This document shows positions 37,790 to 47,689 of a stretch of 64,000 bases of DNA, piece after piece. Under the pieces are notes generated by a model, which did no database searches, was not told the DNA's origin, and worked only from the letters and a program-made list of their open reading frames with translations. The first letter of the stretch is position 1. Each line of letters begins with the position of its first letter. Both the position numbers and the translations under genes were made by a program. The DNA comes from Taeniopygia guttata (Eukaryota; Chordata; Aves; Passeriformes; Estrildidae): assembly GCF_048771995.1 (NCBI RefSeq), contig NC_133063.1:68949514-69013513 (forward strand), read 5' to 3'.

Positions 37790-38141
37790 TTATAAATCAA
37801 TGGGACCAGATGGGATCCACCCTAGGGCAATAAGGGAGCTGGCAGATGAGCTTGCAAAGCCACTCTCCATCATTTATCAAGAGTTGTGGCTCACTGGTGA
37901 AGTTCCAGATGACTGGAAACTGACCAATGTAGCACCCATTTATAAAAAAGGAAGGAAGGAGGATCCTGGTAATTACAGGGCAGTTAGCCTGACCTCAGTA
38001 CCAGGTAAGATAATGGAACAGTTCATACTGAGTGCTATCACACAGCACTTACAGGATGGCCAGGGTATCAGACCCAGCCAGCAGGGGTTTATAAAGGGTA
38101 GGTCATGTCTGAACAACCTGGTCTCCTTCTATGACCAGTGA
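37764..38141 (+). pseudogene. CR1 ORF2 reverse-transcriptase N-terminal fragment (inactive)
   Basis: An open stretch encoding the RT fingers (ELADELAKPLSIIYQELWLT and GKIMEQFILSAITQHLQD), ending in SFYDQ at a stop where the family continues into the palm. The first codons belong to the host CR1 and not to this element. Confidence 0.85.
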
Positions 38142-39343
38142 CCTGCCTGGTGGATGCAGGAAAGGCTGTGCATGTTGTCTATTTGGACTTCAGCAGGCAC
38201 TTTGACACTGTCTCCCACAGCACACTCCTGGAGAAGCTGCAGCCCATGGCTGGGACAGGAGCACTCAGTGCTGGGTTCAGAACTGGCTGGATGGCCGGGC
38301 CCAGAGAGTGCTGGTGAGCGGTGCTGCATCCAGCTGGGGCCAGCCACCAGTGGTGTCCCTCAGGGCTCTGTGCTGGGACCAGCTCTGTTCAATATCTTTA
38401 TTGATGGCATGGATGAGGGGATTGAGTCCTTCATTAGTAAATTTGCAGATGAAAATAGCTGGGAGCTTGTGTTGCTCTGTCGGAAGGAAGGAGGGTTCTG
38501 CAGAGAGACTTAGATTGGTTGGATGGATGGGCAGAGTCCAACAGCATGAAGTTTAATAAGTCTAAGTGCCAAGTTCTACATTTTGGCCACAAAAATCCCC
38601 TACAACGTTACAAGCTGGGGACAGTGTGGCTGGACAGTGTTCAGGCACAAAGGGACTGGGGGTGCTGGTCGACAGCAGTTGAATAGGAGACAGCAGTGTG
38701 CCCTGGTGGCCAAGAAGGCCAAGGGCATCCTGGCCTGTGTCAGGAATGGTGTGGCCAGCAGGAGCGGGGAGGTCATTCTCCCCCTGTACTTGGCGCTGGT
38801 GAGGCCACACCTTGAGTGCTGTGTCCAGTTCTGGGCCCTCAGTTTAGGAAGGACGTTGAGGTGCTTGAGCACATCCAGAGGAGGCAACGAGGCTGGTGAG
38901 GGGCTTGGAACATAAGCTTTATGAGGAATGTTTGAAGGAACTGGGGTTGTTTAGCCTGGAGAGGAGGAGGCTTAGAGGTGACCTTATTGATCTCTACAAC
39001 TTCCTGAGGGGAGGTTGTAGGCAGGTGGGGGTCGGTCTCTTCCACCGGGCAGCAGCTGACAGAACAAGGGGACACAGTCTCAAGCTACGTCAGGGAAGGT
39101 ATAGGTTGGATATTAGGAAAAAAATTTTCACTGAAAGAATAAAATAAAATACTGGAATTGTCTTCCCAGGGAAGAGGTAGAATCACCATCTCTAGATGTG
39201 TTTAAAAAAAGACTGGACATGGCACTTGGTGCTATAGTCTAGTTGAGTTGTTAAGAGGACAGGTTGGATTGATGATCTTGATCTTGATCTTGATCTTGAT
39301 GAGGTCTCTTCCAACCTCATTACTCTGTGATTCTGTGATTCTG
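37790..39343 (+). mobile_element. CR1 LINE inserted into an older CR1, plus orientation, 5'-truncated
   Basis: Starts abruptly within reverse transcriptase (SMGPDGIHPRAIRELADELA) and runs to a 3' end of TGATTCTGTGATTCTG preceded by a short (GATCTT)n run. TACTCAT flanks it on both sides (37783-37789 and 39344-39350), a convincing 7-bp target duplication. The RT retains the YKKGRKEDPGNYRAVSLTSV and [17 protein letters not shown] segments. FADD has become FADE and several frameshifts are present. It is much better preserved than its host copy, as expected for a later insertion. Confidence 0.92.
39272..39302 (+). repeat. Hexanucleotide microsatellite (GATCTT)n near a CR1 3' end
   Basis: Four to five copies of GATCTT just before the CR1 terminal motif. 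CR1 copies often carry 'GATGATCTT' here, so it probably expanded from that seed. Confidence 0.85.
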
Positions 39344-40230
39344 TACTCATCTTCCAGGCCGTCCAGATGTTTTTTGTCAAAGCTTCTTTCCAGCTCATCA
39401 GTCCTCAGCCTGTGGTGGTGGGGAGAGTTATTTTCCTCCAAGTGCAGGACTTGGCATTTTCCCTGATGTTTCTGTTGACCCGTTTCTCCAGCCTGTCCAG
39501 ATCTGTCTGAATAGCAATGCTCATTTCAGTTTGTATAATCTGCAAATTTTCTAAGGTTGCACTCTTGTCCCACCACTTCTAGACCCTTAAATTGTTAAAC
39601 AATAGTGGACTCAGTCTCAGTCCCTGTAGCATACTAGTAGTGACCATCCCACATTAGAAGGTGTTTGTGCAAATTACCCTAATCCTTTGATCTTGGGATT
39701 GAAGTGAGGATGATAGGTCTGTAGTTTCCTGAATCCTCCTTTGTGCCCTTCTTGAAGATGGGGATGACATTTGTTGTTTTCCAGTCTTCAGGAACCTCTT
39801 CCAGTTGCAGTGACCTTTCAAAGATACTCAAGAGTGGCCTCACAAAGACAAGGGCCAATTCCCTCAACACTCATGTGTACAACCTGTCAAGTCCTGTGGA
39901 TGCATGAATATTTAAATATTCTTTCACCTGCTCCTCCTCCACCAAGGATAAGTATTCCTTACCCCAGTCTTCCTCTGTGGTCCTAGTGAACTGGAACAGC
40001 TTTATCTCTTAAGACTGAGGTGAAGAAGGTATTGATTACTTGGCCTTTACCATGTTCTTTACTTCTAGATCCCTGACCATTCAGCAATGAGCCCACATTT
40101 TCCCTTCTCTTTTTCTCAACAATGAACCTGTAGAATGCTTTGTTTTTCTCCCTATATCGTTATCAGAGTCAACTTTCTTAACCCTTCATAAACACCTCCC
40201 CTCACATTAGGATTTACCTTGTAGTCCTTA
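39344..40230 (-). repeat. Host CR1 LINE, 5'-ward part, minus orientation (resumes after insertion)
   Basis: Continues the antisense CR1 text broken at 37789: CCAGCTCATCAGTCCTCAGC, CCAGCCTGTCCAGATCTGTC, then GATAGGTCTGTAGTTTCCTG and CTTGAAGATGGGGATGACAT (RT fingers). It goes on toward the linker (GTAGAATGCTTTGTTTTTC). The minus-strand peptide PEDWKTTNVIPIFKKGTKED is a clear CR1 RT match. Confidence 0.82.
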
Positions 40231-41504
40231 GCCGCCAGGACCCAGCCACATCATCACCCATCCTGAAGCAAAGAGCCAGCCCAGGGCAGAGACTCATGGA
40301 TCCTGACTGCTCTCTCACATAAAAGATGATGTCCCCTCCTCACCTTCCCAGCCTATCCTTCCTGCAGACCCTGAATCTGCCCATTTCACTTCTCCCATTC
40401 TGTGAGCTGTCCTAGCATTTTCTCTGATCACCAAATCTTGTTTCAGGCCTTATACTTACTTTATATTGGTGCTTTTAAACATTAAGTAACTGTCACTGTA
40501 ATGATGACTGACGTATTTTCATAATCTTTGTGAATCACAGAAATCCTATTGTACTTCAGTATTTGGACCTCATTTCCCAAGATATGATAAAAGTGCACTC
40601 TTATTTTACATCACTCTTAAGAAAAGTCAAGAGTATATTTTCTGGATTTAGACATCGCTTATACAGAATTTCATGTAAGGTTTTAGATTAATGCATTTTT
40701 AAATGACCATGATTAAGTGGATGTATCACAAATTAGAAGTTATTTCAAGTAACTGTAGCATGTTTTATCTTTTATTTTTGGCAAGGTGTAGGGGGAACAG
40801 TAAGATCTGGATTGTGCAAGTTGCTTACTGCCAAATTCAGTGTCTATTCCAATACAACTATATAATCCAAAAGAGTACAAAGACAGTTTTTGAGGACAGG
40901 AGAACAGAAACATGAAGAAGTGTGAAGATTTTGCCAGGATCACACACTGAACCAAAAGATCAAAAAATTTTCATCCTCATATTCTGCATCTTAGTAAGAA
41001 TATTTTACTTCTCTGATACCTATATAACTATTACACAAGTTCATAAGGTACAATTTAAACCCAGGAATTTCATGACACTGTCCATATATCTGTGTCCATT
41101 CAGAGAGTACAATCTGTAAGCTGTGGTTGGTGGCTGAAGAGACACAAGAAGCACTTTTGGCACGCAGTCCAAAAAGCATATGTTCATAGTCTCACTATGG
41201 ACAGAATGGAAGGAATTTGGTTAAAATTAGTGCAGATCTTGTTCAGGTAATGGAAGGGGAGTTGTGGTGGAAGGGTAGGTATTTTCAGCTCAATACCCAG
41301 AAATGTATTTGTTGCAAAAGTGAGTATACAGTATCTACCAAAAGCAGAAGCTAGGGTCCTGGCTGCCCATGAAGATCACAGGAAGATTAGTTGCCAGATT
41401 AGTAGGAGGGATTCACTGTCTCTTAGGAAGGCCAAAACTATTTAGCTTTCAGGTTATCCACTGTTCACAGTGTTGTGATCTTAAGCCTTTCATTCTGGTA
41501 CAAA
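40231..41504. other. No gene recognised between CR1 copies
   Basis: A GC-richer leader to about 40430 may be more of the host CR1. The remainder is AT-rich with short chance ORFs. Confidence 0.35.
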
Positions 41505-43150
41505 AACAGCATAGAATCAGCATGGAACCACAGAATCATCTGGTTTGGAAAAGACCTCTAAGAGCATAAAGTCCAACCACTAAACTCCACTGTCAAGTTC
41601 ACCATTACATTTGTCCCCAAATTCCACACTTACACGCCGTCTAAATCCCTCCAGATTTGGTAACTCCACTAACTTCCCTGGGCAACCTGTTTCAGTGCTT
41701 GGACACTCTTTCTGTGAAGAAAATTTTCCTACTATCCAAACAAAACCTCCATTAGCACCATTGAGGCCATTTCCTTTTGTCCTGGCACTTGTTACCTGTG
41801 GGAAGAGGCCAAATCCCACCTTGCTACAACCCTCTTTCAGGCAGTTGTAGAGAGCAATAATATCTCCCCTAAGTCTCCCTTTTTCCAGCTCCCACAGCCA
41901 CTCCTCAGACGATTTGTGCTCCAGACACTTCCCCAGCTCTACTGCCCTTCTCTGGACCTGCTCCAGCACTTTCATGTCTTTCTTGCACTGAGGGGCCCAG
42001 GACTTGAGTACAGGGGGCAATCCCTGCCCTGCTCCTGCTGGCCACGCTGTTGCTGGCACAGGCCAGGTGCCATTGGCCCTCTTGGCCCCCTGGGCACTGC
42101 TGGCTCATGCTCAGCTGCTGTCACCAGCACCCCCAGGGCCTTTTCCTGTGGGCAGCTCTGCAGCCACTCTGCCCCAGCCTGTGGCACTGCCTAGGGTGAT
42201 TGTGACACAAGAGCAGGACTTGGTCTTGCTTAACGTCACACCATTTGCCTTGGCCCACCATCCAGCCTGTGCAGATCCCTCTGAAAAATCTTCCCATTCT
42301 CCACCAGATCAACACTACCACCCAACTTGGTGTCATCCATACAGTGCCAGAAAGTGCACTCAGTTCCCTGTCCAGATAATCAGTAATAATATTAAGCAGA
42401 TCTGCCCCAGCACTGATTCCTGGGGAACAGCATTGATGACCAGCCACCGGCTGGATATAACTTGATCCCCCACTACCCTTTGGTTTCTATACTGTTGCCA
42501 CATGATGAGACTCGGGATGATCTATTCCATGTCCTTCCATGGCACTAAGGTCAGGCTGATAGGTCTGTAGTTCCCTAGGTCCTCTTTCCAGCTCTTCTTA
42601 TAGATGGGAGTAACAATTGTCAAAATCCAGTCAGCTAGGACCCTTCTGGGTAGCTAGTACTGCCAATAAATAATGGAAAATGGCCCAGCAAGTACTTCTA
42701 CCAGCTCCCTTAGTACTTCTGGTTGCATCTCATCTGGCCTCCTAGACCTGTGTGTTGAAGTGGTGTAGCAAGCCACTGCATTGTGTGAGCTTCATTCTGC
42801 TCTCCATCACTGTTTTCCAGCTCAGGCGTCCAGGTACCCTCAGAACACCTTGTCCTGCCATTAAAGACTGGCAAAGGTACCATCAAGTACCTCAGACTTT
42901 TTCTCATCCTTTGTCACTATATTTCTCCTAGCATCTAGTAGGGGATGGAGATTCTCCTTAGCCTGCCTTTGTTGAGAATATATTACAGAAACATTTTTCA
43001 TTGTCTTTTATGACAGTAGTCAGATCAAGTTCTAGTTGGGCTTTGCTCTTTCTAATTTTCTCCCTGTATAATTTCATTGCATATTTGTAGTCCACCTGAG
43101 TTTCATGCCCCTTAAGGCTTAAAGTCTCCTCTTTTTTACTTGAGTTCCAG

Positions 43151-43390
43151 CTAAAGCTCCTTGTTCAGCCAGACTTGTCTTCTTCCCCAGCACCTTGTCT
43201 TTTGGTATGTGGGGACAGTCTGCTCCTGTGTTTTTAAGATTTCCTTCTTGAAGAATGTCCAGCCTTTCTGGACATCTTTGCCTTTCAGGACTGCTTCACA
43301 AGGCTTTCTGTCAATCAGTGAACTAAACAAGTAAAGTCTGTCCTCTGGAATTCCAAGGTAGCAGTTTTGCTGACCTCCATTCTTTTCCAT
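43151..43390 (-). pseudogene. CR1 ORF2 linker fragment
   Basis: A minus-strand ORF with the characteristic GGQQNCYLGIPEDRLYLF and CWGRRQVWLNKEL text that lies between endonuclease and RT in CR1 ORF2. Open for 79 codons, then broken. Confidence 0.8.
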
Positions 43391-43655
43391 CTGAGAATTG
43401 AAAATTGTAATTCCATGATTGCTGTGCCCAAGACAACCATCACATCACCCATCAGTCTTTCTCTGCTCACAAACAACAGTTCTAGAAAATGCTTTCCCTA
43501 GATTTCTCACTCAACAGGTGTGTCAGGATGTTATCTGCCACACACTCCAGAAATCTCCTGGGCTGTTGTATTCCAGCAGACATCTGGTAAATCAAAGTCC
43601 TTACAAGAACAAGATCTAACGCATGTGAGGCTTCTCCCAGCTGCTTATAGAATAT

Positions 43656-44104
43656 TTAATCTGCCTCTTCATCTTGGTTGTGTGGTCTGTAACAGAAACC
43701 CACCAGGATATCTGCTTTGTGGGCCCTCCTCCTGATTCTTACCCAATAACCTACAACCCCATCATCACATTTATTAAGCTTTAGATAATCAAAACACTCT
43801 AGCACACAGGCCTCCTCACCTCTTCCCTTGCTTATATCCCTTCTGAAGAATTCAAAGCCTTCCATTGCAGCATTCCAGTTGCCTGAGTCATCCCACCATG
43901 ATTCTGTGATGTTGACTATGTCACAGTATTCCTGCTGCACAGTGGCTTCCAGCTCCTCCATTTCTTGTCCATGCTGTGTGCATTGGTGTAGAAGCAGTTC
44001 ATTTGGGATGTTGATCCTGCCACCTTTCCGGGGAGAGAAACTCTACTGCTTATGTCACCATTTGCAGGCACCTCTGTGGTTTCTAATGCATCAACAGCCC
44101 ACAC
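43656..44104 (-). pseudogene. CR1 ORF2 endonuclease fragment, frameshifted
   Basis: Two overlapping minus-strand frames together give the N-terminal AP-type endonuclease: FYTNAHSMDKKWRSWKPL in one frame, then DIVNITESWWDDSGNWNAAM and ADILVGFCYRPHNQDEEAD in another. The switch near 43950 marks a frameshift. In intact CR1 this domain nicks the target DNA. Confidence 0.85.
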
Positions 44105-44227
44105 AGCTTTGCTGTTTCATGGTCTCAATACTCTACATCTATTGAGATGGCTGCACAAGCAACCTTGGCAGCATATCACCCCCTCAGTGTCATGCTGTCC
44201 CCAGGCTTATCTCTAGCAGGCCTAGTT

Positions 44228-44612
44228 TTATCCCTTTCCCCTATACTTTCTCAGTGAGTCCTGTTGGCTCTTGTGCAAGTTCCTTTTCCTCCTTTCAGAC
44301 AGGTGGACACCATCTGCTGCCAGCAGGCCTGGTGTCATGTAAACCAACCCATGACCAAAGAACCCACAATTTTGCCAGAGACATGAAGCTGAGAGCCAGG
44401 TACTGGTCTGTGATCTTCCTGTTTCTTCTTTCAGGATTCCCTGCAAGTGGCAGGTGAGAGGAGAACCTGTGCTCCTGATCCCTTAACCACTCATCCCAAG
44501 GCCCTAAAATCTCTTGTTTGGCCATGGACAGAGGCCAGCAGAGCCATGAGGTTCTGATTACACATTGTGTACTTGTGAGCAAAATCCTGGGAAAGGGGGA
44601 AAAAAGCAACAT
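44228..44612 (-). pseudogene. CR1 ORF1 C-terminal esterase-like domain, decayed
   Basis: Minus-strand frames contain HLPLAGNPERRNRKITDQYL and LLAADGVHLSERRKRNL. CR1 ORF1 proteins are known to carry an SGNH/GDSL-type esterase domain, and the DGVH string corresponds to its Asp-x-x-His catalytic block. The frame shifts between the two parts. It marks the 5'-most recognisable part of this CR1 copy. Confidence 0.65.
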
Positions 44613-44620
44613 GAGGATAC

Positions 44621-45464
44621 TTGTTGCTGCAAATCAGAATGAAGAGACCTGTAGAAAGAAGGAGAGAATATGTCCTAAAACAAGGCAAAAAAGCAGAAAG
44701 GAAAGAATAGTATTAGCAGCAGGTGAGCATTTTGACAGACAATTTTTTAGTAGGTGTTAAGTTCAAGGATAGTAAAAGAATAAAATAAAATACCAAAATT
44801 CATTATGTTACATGTTTTTTGGCCTACTGCAGCTTGTTATCCTTCACCTCTTTTGATATGTGGTGCCATTTTGCAGAGTAACCCCTAGTAGTAGGATGCA
44901 GGCATTGCATGTTTCTTCTGATGCAGACAGCAAAGAGTTATGGTGATTGTAAATGATGAGGTGTTTGGTGTCCCTTTGGTATGTAAAGATTTTGAAATAA
45001 TAGATGAACTACTGAGTCAGCTCTAATTTTAAAATTAAAGTTTGATTCTGGCATTTCTGGAATCCTAAGCATAACTTCACAAATTTAATATTCTTTCAAC
45101 CTGTTTTTTTCTGTAGAGTATGTTAAACGAATCAGCAGTAGAGACAATTCTGTCATGTCATGTCCTGTCATTCATAGCCAGTTAGACTCTCATCAACTTT
45201 TAGAATACTCACACGTGGTTATATGTAATTCTCTGTCTAGAAACCCAAAGAGCCAGGAGGGTGCCTTCAGAAAAAAATTTGTTTACTTCTTTGTGCACTT
45301 TAGTTGAAGAAATAGGATTCTAGAACAAAACTGTTATAAAATTATATATTAATTCTAATATATACTTTCTTATAAATATATGGCATTACGTTTTTAATAC
45401 TAGAATATTTTCTTTTCACACATTTTCGTACAATAGTTCTTCCTTTACAATTACTTTGGAGTTT
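44621..45464. other. No gene or repeat recognised
   Basis: AT-rich unique-looking sequence; may hold the CR1 5' end near its left edge, which I could not define. Confidence 0.35.
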
Positions 45465-45592
45465 TTGTTTTGTTTTGGGGGCTGGGGTTAGTTTGGGGTT
45501 TTGGGTTTTTTGTTTGTTTGGGGATTTTTTGGTTTGGTTTGGGGTTGTTTTTTTGTTTTGTTTTGGTTTTTTTTTGTAAATTCCTTGGAGGT
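45465..45592 (+). repeat. G/T-rich low-complexity tract with G-quadruplex potential
   Basis: Plus-strand run of G and T with almost no A or C. At its start, four G runs are separated by loops of 2, 7 and 4 bases (GGGGG CT GGGG TTAGTTT GGGG TTTT GGG), which satisfies the standard quadruplex pattern. The Gly/Phe/Leu-rich ORF across it is an artefact. Confidence 0.85.
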
Positions 45593-46487
45593 ATCAAGAT
45601 TATTGCAGCTATAATTTTTTATTTCATTCACATTTTGTATTTTTTAAAATATGATGCAAAATCAAGGGTATTCTATTGGATTCTTCCCTCAATATATATT
45701 GCACTTTTCTTGTCTGGGTTCAAATAGACTTAATCAAAACATGAAAAGCAATTTCTCTTGTTCTGGCCCATTTGATTAAGTCTCTATGTTCCATGCTTAT
45801 TTAATCTATATAGTTATTAGTTTACTTAGCACGATAGTTAATTTCAAAATATGATCTTTTCACTTTTCACCAAAAAAAAAATCCAGTTTATTTATTTAAA
45901 GTTATTTAAAATACAACCCTATCTGAAAAAATATTTCATAATATGACACATTTTTTATTAGATAAAGACTCTGTGTATGCAGACAAGACAGATATGATGT
46001 GAACCCTGGAGATCTCATAAGCAGTGTGAGAGACAGGGGAAAAACTAAACAAGAGAGGAGGAAAAACTAACCTTCACAGGTGCATGTAAGCACTGTAGGA
46101 TTTCCTGTCCTACTGAGAGAAGAGCCCAGTTGCCCCAAAATAAAAAAGGATTAAAGGAAGAGCCTGGGGCTTTGCAGTGTTTGCTTGGTTTTTTGCTTCA
46201 GTAGGGAATAAATATCTGGGGAGCCACCTTAGGATGCATGTAACCACTGCAGAAGATAGCATGCCAAGCAATGACTTTATCCACTACTCTTCAGCCTTCC
46301 CTTTGTATACTGGAGTGTGTATACATTCCACTATACAGAGGAAAATACCTGTGTGATATTGCTGGGTTAACAAGATACAAGATGCACTGAGGATGGTATC
46401 TTTCTGCTACCATTGCTGGCTGCTAGTTTAAAGTGCCATTCTATTATTCTCCTTCATTGCCCCAGTAAGTCTGCCTGGCAGTGCCTG

Positions 46488-46535
46488 AAAGAAAAAAAAG
46501 AAAAAGAAAAAGAAAAAGACAAAAAAAAAAAAAAG
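46488..46535 (+). repeat. Purine microsatellite (AAAAAG)n with poly-A
   Basis: Four to five AAAAAG units followed by an A14 run. Confidence 0.9.
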
Positions 46536-47239
46536 TGCACACTGAAATATTGAGTGCATAATGCAGCAAGTAGCCTCAATTTTTTATTTTTTTTTTTCTC
46601 TTGTGATGGGCTTGTGTGAGCACACAAGTCTAATCAGTCATTATTGGAAGGAAGCCAGCTCAGCACTTTTAGGAAGCCTCTCCAGGAGACTCTTTCAAAA
46701 GTCATTCTGAAATCTTAGAGTAAATTTTAAAGTATAAGAAAATTTGAGTTCTTACAGCAATCCAAAGCAAACTAAGCATAAAACTGTCAAGCTTCCTGCA
46801 CCAAGCTTCCATTACATACAAAACTTTAAGAATGGAAAACTGCCCTTAAGGACACAGTTGATCTCTGTCACTCCTGCCTCTGCTGTTTATAAAACTTAGA
46901 AAAGATCACCTCTACATACCCCAACTCAGATTATAACTTCCCTGTGCATGTTAGGAAGGAAGTACTGCATCTGATTTTCTGGTATTTTAATATATCTATA
47001 AGGCTGCAACCAGCACATATCAGTACTAGAAAAACACCAAGGAAGTAGTAAAGCTGAATACCAGATAATGCAATGCAAGTATTTTGAGCTATCATAGTTC
47101 AGTTTTGCCTAGGTTTCCCAAAAGAACTGGACAAAGGAAAACTTCCACAGTGTCTGGGACCAGCACCATCAAAAGAGAGAGTAAAGAACAAGTAAAAACA
47201 ATTTGCTAACCAAAATAAGGTCGCTAATGGCTCTTTCAG

Positions 47240-47360
47240 CCTCTAAAAATGGCTGTACAGATTCTACTGTGTCTCCTGCTGAGAGAAATTATAGGAAACT
47301 CTGTCCTGACCTTTCTTGTTTGTCTGGGCCAGAAGCAATGCTGCATGCGCTGCCTGGCAG
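47240..47360 (+). CDS. Weak candidate first coding exon of a plus-strand transcript
   Basis: Acceptor-like CTCTTTCAG, then ATG in an AAAAATGG context, 37 open codons starting MAVQILLCLLLREIIGNSVL, and a consensus donor CTGGCAG/GTAAGT. The N-terminus is hydrophobic, like a signal peptide or membrane anchor, and is followed by a Cys-rich stretch (GQKQCCMRCLA). The phase fits candidate exons at 47640-47689 and 51809-51849. No family recognised; it could equally be a noncoding RNA exon. Confidence 0.25.
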
Positions 47361-47639
47361 GTAAGTGTTTATACAGACAATCAGCCCACTCTTTGTCCCT
47401 AATAGCCACATTTATGGCACCTTCAAAAAATTATCTGTCAGTCTTATGAAGTAAAAATAAGTGGAAAAATCTTTAAGGACTTTCCAGCAAAACTATGTAG
47501 GAACCTAAACTTGAGTAGTCCTAATGCTGCTGGAACAATTTTATCTATTTTTACCTTTGGAAAGCTAATGTAGAAACCAGTAATAAAGTTTCTATTATTG
47601 GAGAACATTAATTTAGTAGTAGTCTTTCCATTTTCACAG

Positions 47640-47689
47640 GACTAACAGCATATCTCAAACTGAAGAGAAAAAATTGTAATAAACAAATG
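47640..47689 (+). CDS. Weak candidate second exon of the plus-strand transcript
   Basis: Good acceptor (GTCTTTCCATTTTCACAG) and donor (CAAATG/GTAAGG) bracket 50 bp. The only open frame takes the base left by the previous exon and reads GLTAYLKLKRKNCNKQM, ending in phase 0. Confidence 0.25.

Larger units (their letters stand above)
41505..44620 (-). mobile_element. Nearly full-length CR1 LINE, minus orientation
   Basis: Reading on the minus strand, the order is: end of ORF1 (esterase-like), endonuclease, linker, reverse transcriptase, C-terminal region and the 3' tail (antisense CAGAATCATCTGGTTTGGAA at the low end). About 3.1 kb is present, much more than the usual truncated copy. All reading frames are broken by stops and frameshifts. 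A 187-bp block at 42005-42191 matches the plus-strand copy at 33.9 kb with one difference. Confidence 0.9.
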
